Origin: Bacteroidota bacterium
GTDB taxonomy: Bacteria > Bacteroidota > Bacteroidia > Bacteroidales > Rikenellaceae
Length of the DNA: 64,000 bases
NCBI GenBank assembly: GCA_023443765.1
Contig: JAEZTA010000002.1
Span: 4,704 to 68,703, forward strand
Direction: 5' to 3'
Position 1 is the stretch's first letter, and each line of letters starts with the position of its first letter. Below the pieces are notes generated by a model, which was not told where the DNA came from, searched no databases, and was given only the letters and a program-made list of their open reading frames with translations. Shown in pieces: positions 26,358 to 32,908 of the stretch. The position numbers and the translations under genes were made by a program.

Positions 26358-27200
26358 ATGAAAAGTGTGAAAAAATATCTTGCAGCCGTCCTCACCCTGG
26401 CCCTGGCGGCCCCGGTATTCACCGGATGTACCGAGGATGACTCCTATTCGCTGAAATCGGTCAGCGCCAGTCCTTCGGACAAGTTCAACGCCAAAATACA
26501 GGTGGTGAGCCGTCTGAACGACGCCCCGCTGGTTACGAGCGATGCGGACTATACGGCGATCAACAATTATATGGTCAATACGCTCAAGGGACAAGAGGGG
26601 GCGTGGCTCACGATCCTCGACCGGACGGACAACGTGGACCTGACGAAGGTGATGACGGTTTCGCTCAATGCTTACCGCTGGACCGCATTCGCGTTCAACC
26701 GGCTGAAGAACAGGACGACCTACGAGGGCAGCATGCTCTTCTTCAACCAGCCTTCGCGGCTGGTGAAGTCGGAGGCCTGCGGCAAGGGTTGTTACATCAC
26801 GGGCATGTCGCCCAAAATGGAGGGAACCCGCACGGACAAGGATGAAGACGGGAATGTGACCGGAACGGTCGACGTTTCGTTCAACATCGAGTTCCGTACG
26901 GCGCGTTTCGACACCTCGGACCAGATCTCGGCTTTCGGCGGCGAGAACGGTGTGATGAACACGCTCAAGCGCGAGAAGATGAACATGCTGATGATCGGAA
27001 CCGTGCGGAACGAGCTGTTCTCCACCCTGCAGTCGACCGTGGAGTCGACCGATGCGACCTTCCATGCGCACAACCTGGCGCAGGGTAGCGGTTACACCCT
27101 GTTTATGGTTTGCGAGGAGCGTTTCTGGGCTCCTTCGGGCGTTACAAGCGACAATCTTGCAAACGGGATTACGGCTTACACCGTAAACCTGATGTGGTAG
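26358..27200 (+). CDS. Lipoprotein of unknown function at the end of the susCD operon
   Basis: A 280-residue lipoprotein with signal and lipobox VFTGC near residue 23. I do not recognise a family. The mature part mixes beta strands and helices: VVSRLNDAPLVTSDADY, NNYMVNTLKGQEGAWLTILD, a Cys pair in EACGKGCYITGM, and a C-terminal region MLMIGTVRNELFSTLQST then LFMVCEERFW. The repeated hydrophobic and charged pattern and lack of Ig repeats make it unlike typical SusE/F proteins. It follows the EEP enzyme by 29 bases and precedes two terminators, so it is the last gene of the block. A surface-binding role or a partner of the EEP hydrolase are both possible. Confidence 0.6.
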   Translation: MKSVKKYLAAVLTLALAAPVFTGCTEDDSYSLKSVSASPSDKFNAKIQVVSRLNDAPLVTSDADYTAINNYMVNTLKGQEGAWLTILDRTDNVDLTKVMTVSLNAYRWTAFAFNRLKNRTTYEGSMLFFNQPSRLVKSEACGKGCYITGMSPKMEGTRTDKDEDGNVTGTVDVSFNIEFRTARFDTSDQISAFGGENGVMNTLKREKMNMLMIGTVRNELFSTLQSTVESTDATFHAHNLAQGSGYTLFMVCEERFWAPSGVTSDNLANGITAYTVNLMW

Positions 27201-27230
27201 TAGAGTTGGGTTTTTTATTTCAGAGGAGGG

Positions 27231-27263
27231 GAAGACGCGCCGGCAACGGTGCGTCTTCTTTTT
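27231..27263 (+). terminator. Terminator of the susCD operon
   Basis: GAAGACGC (27231-27238) pairs with GCGTCTTC (27251-27258), followed by five T. It is placed 30 bases after the last stop codon of the operon. Confidence 0.85.
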
Positions 27264-27272
27264 GGGCATAAA

Positions 27273-27304
27273 GTAAGGGAGGCTTCTCAAGAAGCCTCCC
27301 TTAC
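27273..27304. terminator. Bidirectional terminator between convergent genes
   Basis: A perfect 14-bp stem, GTAAGGGAGGCTTC paired with GAAGCCTCCCTTAC around a four-base loop, with short T-runs on both sides. It closes the GH36 gene on the minus strand and backs up the terminator of the susCD operon. Confidence 0.88.
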
Positions 27305-27322
27305 TTTTGCATTACGGCGGGG

Positions 27323-29518
27323 TTATTCCGCTTTGAGCAGGAATACGCCGCTGTCGTAAATCTTCGGCATCGAGGGGTTGATGCCGGCGTTCGAGAGCAT
27401 TTCGCCGCTGAGGGTCTTGCCTTCGAACCAGTTGCGGGGTTTGTCGACGTTCAGCTCGCGGATGGTGTAGCCCGTCTTCGGGTCGAGGCCCTGCAGGCGG
27501 AATTTCGGGATCAGCGAACGACCCTGGTATTGCAGGCTGTAGGTGAACAGCACGGCCTGTTTCTTATCCTTCGAGACGTAGAGTACGCCGTAGCAGCCGC
27601 TGTTGTCGTAGGGCGAGCCGATGCGGTAGAGGTCGCCCTGCATCACGATGTCGCGGTACTCCTTGTAGCTGGCGATGGCCCGGCGGGCGAACGTCCGCTC
27701 TTCGTCGGTCATCTGCTTGGGCTGGAGCTCCATGCCGAGGCGTCCGGCGCAGGCCATGTCGAAGCGGAACTTGATCGGCGTGATGTTGCCCGTCTGGTGG
27801 TTGGGAACGGCCGAGACGTGCGAACCCATGACGATGGCCGGGTAGAAGAGGCTCGTGCCATATTGGATGCGGGCACGGGAGAGGGCCTCGGTGTTGTCGC
27901 TGGTCCACACCTCGTCGAAGTATTTCAGGGCGCCGTATTCCACACGGCCGCCGCCCGAGGCGCAGGCCTGGATCAGCACGTCGGGGTATTTGGCGCGGAT
28001 GCGCTCCATCACCTTGTAGAAACCCTGCGTGTAGTCGATCCAGAAATGCGACTGCTCGTCGGCGGGAAGGTAGGCCGAACCCACGTTGTTGGCGTTGCGG
28101 TTGGCGTCCCACTTGATGTAGTCGATCTTATCCGAGAGTTTTAGGGTGTTGTCGAAGACCTCGAAAACGAAATCCTGCACCTTGGGGTTCGAGAGGTCGA
28201 GCAGCCACTGGTTGCGGGTCTGCGGAGCTTCGCGCTTCGCGGGGCGGACGATCCAGTCGGGGTGTTTCTCGGCCAGTTCGCTTTTGGGGTTGACCATCTC
28301 CGGCTCGATCCAGATGCCGAATTTCAGCCCCTTCGAATGGGCGTAGGAGGCGATGTGGTCGATGCCTTCGGGCAGTTTCGCGGTGTTGACCTGCCAGTCG
28401 CCCAGTCCGGCCCGGGAGTCGTTGCGCGGGTATTTGTTGCCGAACCAGCCGTCGTCGAGGACGAACATTTCCAGGCCCATCGAGGCTGCGTCGTCGATCA
28501 TATCTTTGAGCACCTTGGCGTCGAACTTGAAATAGGCGCCTTCCCAGCTGTTGAGCAGCGTCGGAACGACCTCGTGGCCGTGGTAAACGCCGTAGTTGCG
28601 CGCCCAGTCGTGGAGGTTGCGCGAAGCGCCGCCCGCACCGCAGAACGAGTGGGTGTAGATCATTTCGGGTGTGGTGAACGACGCGCCCGGGCGGAGTTTG
28701 TAGGCCGAGGAGTTGGGATTGGCGCCGGCGAGGATGGTCAGCGCGTCGTATTCGTCGACCTCGAAGTTGAGGCGGAAATTGCCGCTCCAAGCCAGCGCTC
28801 CCCCGATCACCTCGCCGCACGTCTCGCTGAATGTGTCGCTGTTCAGCGAAAGCAGGAACGTGGGATTCTCGGTATGGGTCGTGCGCACTTCACGCATCGA
28901 CTCGATGCTTTTCGAACCGTGGGTCAACAGCGTGTGGTCGACCTGCGCCTCGCGGGCCCAGGCTCCGTAGAGGTGGGTCAGGAGGTATTTGTCAGCCTTC
29001 AGGGGCAGCGACGAGGAGTAGAAGCTATGCAGTGTGACGGGGCCTTTCTCGCGGTTGCGGATCACGGCGTGCGTAGTGATGACGTTCTCTTTGGCGTAGG
29101 CCGTGAAGACCAGTTCCACGTCGAGCGCCTGGCAGCAGTCGGTCATCTTCACGACGGTTTCCGTTACGTTTTTGTCGGAGAGTTGTTTCGAAGCGTGCGA
29201 TACGTAGCGCAGTTCGGTGTTCATGTCGCCGTCGGCATGGGTGACGCGCAGGGCCGGTTCGCGGAAGTTGCGGCCTCCCTGTGCCGAGTAGGCCAGGTCT
29301 TCGGTTCCGTGGTCGCCGCGGCGGTTGCTCTTGTAGGCGGCCAGCGGCGCCGTGTCGTCGATACGTCCGCCGAAGTGGCGGAAATAGACCTCACCCCCGG
29401 GAGTGGCGGTGAGCACCATCGAGACATTGTCGGTGCTGATGTCGATGACCTGCGGCGCGGCGGCCGATACGGTGTTCGCGGCAAAAGCGATGATCAGGGG
29501 AATCAGTAGTTTTTTCAT
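27323..29518 (-). CDS. GH36 alpha-galactosidase, exported
   Basis: A 731-residue retaining alpha-galactosidase with a signal peptide (LLIPLIIAFAANTVSAA). The N-terminal beta-supersandwich domain (about 25-310) includes GVYHGHEVVPTLLNSWEG at its junction. The catalytic barrel contains VLDDGWFGNKYPRND, the nucleophile Asp in DYIKWDANRN (about residue 470), CASGGGRVEYG and the acid/base Asp in WTSDNTEA. A C-terminal beta domain ends FLLKAE. The length matches standard GH36 enzymes. It removes terminal alpha-galactose from raffinose-type sugars, galactomannan or host glycans. It stands alone on the minus strand with its own -7 box and an unusual phased repeat upstream, so it is probably regulated separately from the PUL. 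Confidence 0.94.
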   Translation of the reverse strand: MKKLLIPLIIAFAANTVSAAAPQVIDISTDNVSMVLTATPGGEVYFRHFGGRIDDTAPLAAYKSNRRGDHGTEDLAYSAQGGRNFREPALRVTHADGDMNTELRYVSHASKQLSDKNVTETVVKMTDCCQALDVELVFTAYAKENVITTHAVIRNREKGPVTLHSFYSSSLPLKADKYLLTHLYGAWAREAQVDHTLLTHGSKSIESMREVRTTHTENPTFLLSLNSDTFSETCGEVIGGALAWSGNFRLNFEVDEYDALTILAGANPNSSAYKLRPGASFTTPEMIYTHSFCGAGGASRNLHDWARNYGVYHGHEVVPTLLNSWEGAYFKFDAKVLKDMIDDAASMGLEMFVLDDGWFGNKYPRNDSRAGLGDWQVNTAKLPEGIDHIASYAHSKGLKFGIWIEPEMVNPKSELAEKHPDWIVRPAKREAPQTRNQWLLDLSNPKVQDFVFEVFDNTLKLSDKIDYIKWDANRNANNVGSAYLPADEQSHFWIDYTQGFYKVMERIRAKYPDVLIQACASGGGRVEYGALKYFDEVWTSDNTEALSRARIQYGTSLFYPAIVMGSHVSAVPNHQTGNITPIKFRFDMACAGRLGMELQPKQMTDEERTFARRAIASYKEYRDIVMQGDLYRIGSPYDNSGCYGVLYVSKDKKQAVLFTYSLQYQGRSLIPKFRLQGLDPKTGYTIRELNVDKPRNWFEGKTLSGEMLSNAGINPSMPKIYDSGVFLLKAE

Positions 29519-29540
29519 GGTGTTTTTGGGGTTTCTGGCC

Positions 29541-29548
29541 CAAAGATA
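29541..29548 (-). promoter_or_regulatory. -7 box for the GH36 gene
   Basis: The minus strand reads TATCTTTG, 22 bases before the GH36 start codon. No TTG -33 box is visible; instead the phased CGAAA repeats occupy that region. Confidence 0.68.
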
Positions 29549-29583
29549 CGAAAATATCCGAAACGATCCGAAATGAACCGAAA
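29549..29583 (-). repeat. Four CGAAA repeats with exact 10-bp period at the GH36 promoter
   Basis: CGAAA occurs at 29549-29553, 29559-29563, 29569-29573 and 29579-29583 on the + strand; three of the four are preceded by C. On the minus strand this reads as TTTCG every 10 bp running straight into the -7 box. Helically phased direct repeats next to a promoter are typical of cooperative activator or repressor binding. Confidence 0.6.
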
Positions 29584-29609
29584 TAATACCGTAATGCGAC
29601 GGGTTCCGA

Positions 29610-32381
29610 TCAGAATGTATAGGTGACGCGCAGGTAGCCGTAGCGACCCAGGTAGGAGGTCGAGGAGGTCAGGATGTAGTCGGTTTCGAAGCGGGTGGTG
29701 GCGTAGTCGGGGCGGTTGAGGATGTCGATGAAGCCTACGGAGCAGCCCAGCCGGTTTTCCTTGCCGAATTTGCGCCCGGCCGAGGCGTTGAGGATCACGT
29801 TGTGGCGCGTGAGCGTGTGCGAACGGCTATTGCAATAGAACTCGTAGAGCGTGCCGACCGATCCGAAATACTTGCCGAAGCGCAGGTCGACGCGGGCGTT
29901 GACCTGTTCGCGCAGCTCCTGCGAAGTCTCCCGCTGGGTGGTGTAGGAGCTCATCGAGGTATTGGAGCGGATGTAGAGTTTGACCTTGGTCGAAAAGCCC
30001 GAGTCGAACCCGAAGCCGATGCGGAGCGAATGCCGGGCCGAATGGAAAAGTTCGTCGCCGGTGAAGTAGGGGGTCTGGTCGAAGCCGTAGTTGACCGAGG
30101 CGTTCACGGTCGACCGCAGGGGATTGATCTGCTGTGAGTAGGAGACCGAGCCTCCGATGCTGTAATTGCCTCCGACGTTATCTTGCGTGGTGAGCTGTGC
30201 GCCCTTCTGCGCCGTGTAGTCGTACTGGGGCAGGTAGGTGTCTTCGAGGAAGAGCGTGCGCCGCGAGGCGATGTAGTTGAAGGTATAGCTGCCGTTGAGC
30301 CGCACGCTGAAACTGAGGGCTTTTTTGACATCGGTGAACTGGAATCCGGTCGATCCCGAGAGGTTGTTCTGCAGTTTGAGGTCGGGGTTTCCGGCCTGTA
30401 GCGCCAGGGGATTGGAGGCGTCGAGCGTCGAGCGCAGCGATTCGAGCGAAATCATCTGCGGAAAGGAGGTGAGATTGAACGTGAACCGCCGCCGGGACTT
30501 GCCGACCGAGAGAAAAATCGCCGGGTTCAACTCAAAGAACTGCCGCGGAAAACGCATGTCTTCGGGAAAACGTTCGCTGCGGGCAACGTCGTAGAGGATT
30601 CCGCCCAGCCCGACCGACATCCAGACATCTTCGTGCCGGTATTGCAGATAGGTTTGTATGCTGTGGGTATAGGTGTCGGTCGTATAGTTGTAGGAGTTGA
30701 CCGTGTCGATGACGCCCCGCGGATCGCTGAGGAAATCGACCGCCAGCTGTTTCGAACGCTCGTAGTCGCGGCTGAAGCTGTACGAGGCTGAGAACGAACC
30801 CTTTTTGCCCAGTTTGTAGCGGTAGCCCACGTTCGCGCCGAACGAATAGCTGAGGCTGTTGCCGTCGTTGCGCAGTTTGACCTGCAGGCCGGGTGTCGAG
30901 GCGGCGGTGTCGATCCGCCAGCCGTCGCGGTTGCCGGTGTCGTATTTGCCTGAGGCGCTGAAAGTCAGGGTTGACCGTTTGGAAATCCTTGTTTGGTAGT
31001 AAAGGTTGAGGTTCAACCGGATGTTCCGTTTGTCGGAATTGCTGTTGAGGTCGGTCCGGGTATGCTCGTCGTCGATCTGCTGTAGTGTGCGGCTGTGGCC
31101 GGAGTAGGAGCCATTGTCGAACGAAAAGGAGGTCGTGGCGCCGAAAACCTTCTTTTTCCGCTGGATGCCGATGATGTTCATCACGTCGGTCGAGAGCGAT
31201 TTCGAGAGCGACTGACTGGTGTTCTCCTCGTTACGCAGGGCATAGGCGTCGGTCGGGAAATATTCGGTCTGCGAGCGGTTTATGCTGCTCTGGCGGTTGC
31301 GCCCGAACCGGACGGTGGTCATAACGTCGGTCGAGTCGCCTCGCCGAAGGGAGTATTCCCCGCGGGCGTCGGTCTGTTTCGAGGGGGTGGTTTTCGAATT
31401 GAATGAAGCATTGTCGCCCTGCTGGATGTGGTCCTTCGAATTGGAGGCTTCGAGGCGTATGTTGCCTTTTTCGCTGTTGCGGTAGAAGGTCCCGGCTTCG
31501 GAATGGCGGATTTCGTGCCGCCCGGAGTAGTCTTTTTCGAGGCTCGCGCCGAGCGAGGCTTCCAGGTTGCCGCCCTGGATGAAACCGCGCTTCGACTTGG
31601 TTTCGACATCCATCACCTTCTCCTTTTCGGCCGTGTTGTCGCCCATGCGCTTCGCCGTGGGGCTCAGGTCTTCGTAGACCCGCACGCTTTTGACATCCGA
31701 GGCTTCGAGGTCGGAGAGGACGTAGGAGGTTTTGGAGCCGAAGAGGTTTTTACCGTCGATCAGCACCCGTTTGACCTCCTGCCCTTCGGCGTAAATCTTA
31801 TTGTCTTTGATCTCGACCCCCGGGAGTTGTTTGAGCAGTTCCGCGAACCGGTCGTCGGCCATGGTTTTGAATGCCCCGGCGTTGTAGACCGTCGTGTCGC
31901 CCCGGAAAACCATGGCGACCTGCTGTCCGACGACCACTACCTGGGCGATCGACTGTTCGTCGAATTCCATTTTGACATCGATGCTGCCCCGGAATTCGTT
32001 CTTGCCGTAGCGTTTTTTGAAGGGTTTATAGCCGACGTAGGAGACTTCCAGGTCGACCGAGTCGCGGAAAATCCGGTCGCAGCGGTAGGTGGCCAGGATG
32101 CGGTAGGAATCCTCCTTGGCGGTTGTTCCCCGCAGGGTGTCGGTTTTGCTGATGATCGAGACCGTGGCGCCGATCAGCGGGTCTTTCGTCTCTTTGTCCA
32201 GTACGATAATGGTCGTCTGGGCCGATCTGCCGCTGCCCATGAACTGCGCGTAGACCATGCGGGACTGGGGCGCATCGCTTCGGGCCGGGTGCGCGGAGGG
32301 CATGCCGACAAACCCGAAAAGGGCGAGAATCAGTAGTATGTAACGCGTCAAACCGGGGAGTGAACGATTTATTGGCTGCAA
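29610..32381 (-). CDS. Outer-membrane beta-barrel protein with carboxypeptidase-regulatory-like domain
   Basis: A 923-residue protein of the OMP beta-barrel family related to TonB-dependent receptors. The signal is near residues 10-35. A carboxypeptidase-regulatory-like domain covers about 55-135 (TTIIVLDKETKDPLIGATVS). A plug-like domain at about 145-280 has FAELLKQLPGVEIKDNKIY, VKRVLIDGKNLFG and ASDVKSVRVYEDLSP. The barrel follows and ends in an aromatic (RYGYLRVTYTF). There is no neighbouring susD or TonB-linked lipoprotein, so this is an orphan barrel of the same kind as the one at 48.1 kb. Transport substrate is unknown. It lies 91 bases upstream of the GH36 start on the same strand, but GH36 has its own promoter. 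Confidence 0.85.
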   Translation of the reverse strand: MQPINRSLPGLTRYILLILALFGFVGMPSAHPARSDAPQSRMVYAQFMGSGRSAQTTIIVLDKETKDPLIGATVSIISKTDTLRGTTAKEDSYRILATYRCDRIFRDSVDLEVSYVGYKPFKKRYGKNEFRGSIDVKMEFDEQSIAQVVVVGQQVAMVFRGDTTVYNAGAFKTMADDRFAELLKQLPGVEIKDNKIYAEGQEVKRVLIDGKNLFGSKTSYVLSDLEASDVKSVRVYEDLSPTAKRMGDNTAEKEKVMDVETKSKRGFIQGGNLEASLGASLEKDYSGRHEIRHSEAGTFYRNSEKGNIRLEASNSKDHIQQGDNASFNSKTTPSKQTDARGEYSLRRGDSTDVMTTVRFGRNRQSSINRSQTEYFPTDAYALRNEENTSQSLSKSLSTDVMNIIGIQRKKKVFGATTSFSFDNGSYSGHSRTLQQIDDEHTRTDLNSNSDKRNIRLNLNLYYQTRISKRSTLTFSASGKYDTGNRDGWRIDTAASTPGLQVKLRNDGNSLSYSFGANVGYRYKLGKKGSFSASYSFSRDYERSKQLAVDFLSDPRGVIDTVNSYNYTTDTYTHSIQTYLQYRHEDVWMSVGLGGILYDVARSERFPEDMRFPRQFFELNPAIFLSVGKSRRRFTFNLTSFPQMISLESLRSTLDASNPLALQAGNPDLKLQNNLSGSTGFQFTDVKKALSFSVRLNGSYTFNYIASRRTLFLEDTYLPQYDYTAQKGAQLTTQDNVGGNYSIGGSVSYSQQINPLRSTVNASVNYGFDQTPYFTGDELFHSARHSLRIGFGFDSGFSTKVKLYIRSNTSMSSYTTQRETSQELREQVNARVDLRFGKYFGSVGTLYEFYCNSRSHTLTRHNVILNASAGRKFGKENRLGCSVGFIDILNRPDYATTRFETDYILTSSTSYLGRYGYLRVTYTF

Positions 32382-32697
32382 GGTAGCAATTTCTGCCCAT
32401 AGTACAATCGGTCCGTGGAAAAGAATTTTTGGCCCCGATGGTCTATTGCGAATCGAAACTGATCGGAGGGATTTAGTTAAATTATTTAGGAATATCCCGC
32501 GGGATACGTCCGGATCGCAACCAAAGGTGAATTCGTACCCTGAAAAGGCCTTCTGAATGGTGTTTTTTTCTTATCTTGCAACGCAAGACCCATCATTAAT
32601 TAAAGAGACAGGTATGAGGAAAAGAGGATTCGATCGCCATACGGCGGCCGGCCGGATGTGGGCTCCGGACCGTGCCGACGGGTTCCCTGCCTGGGCA

Positions 32698-32706
32698 CCC
32701 CCCCCC
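32698..32706 (+). repeat. Nine-C homopolymer upstream of the TonB receptor operon
   Basis: Nine consecutive C, about 125 bp upstream of the probable promoter at 32829-32859 and within the doubtful small frame. Length variation here could alter the spacing of an upstream site or the reading of the small frame. Confidence 0.45.
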
Positions 32707-32828
32707 GCGGAAACTGACGTATTCCCCGTTGACAGTTGCGTGTTTTCAGCTATCCGACCGTTGCTCCGGGCAACAGCCGAAGGGCATTTTTGTGTTCCTT
32801 AGTGATTAAAAATCCCTATTATTCGGGA

Positions 32829-32859
32829 TTGCCGCCCGTTTTGCAGGCTCGTATCTTTG
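32829..32859 (+). promoter_or_regulatory. Promoter of the TonB receptor/DUF4876/DUF6850 operon
   Basis: TATCTTTG at 32852-32859 is a perfect -7 box, with TTG at 32829-32831 at a 20-bp spacing as the -33. The leader is about 43 bases to the GTG start at 32909. Confidence 0.72.
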
Positions 32860-32908
32860 TCCCTCAAGAACGAATAACATTCATACTATTCACATAACCC
32901 TGTTTGCC

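Larger units (their letters stand above)
32382..32908. other. Long intergenic region between divergent outer-membrane genes
   Basis: These 527 bases separate two divergently transcribed outer-membrane protein genes. They hold a good promoter near 32829-32859, a run of nine C at 32698-32706, and a weak possible small frame (32614-32802, 62 residues, no recognisable domain) preceded by a TATCTTGC box near 32573. I see no tRNA, no known riboswitch and no transposon end. Confidence 0.5.

Noticed and set aside
32760..32776. GTTGC/GCAAC hairpin upstream of the TonB operon promoter
   Set aside because: Only five pairs and the T-run is 12 bases away, too weak to call a terminator or riboswitch.
32557..32802. 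81-residue open frame in the intergenic region
   Set aside because: No domain or codon-bias support, and its length is easily due to high GC. Kept only as a possible 62-codon frame in a finding.
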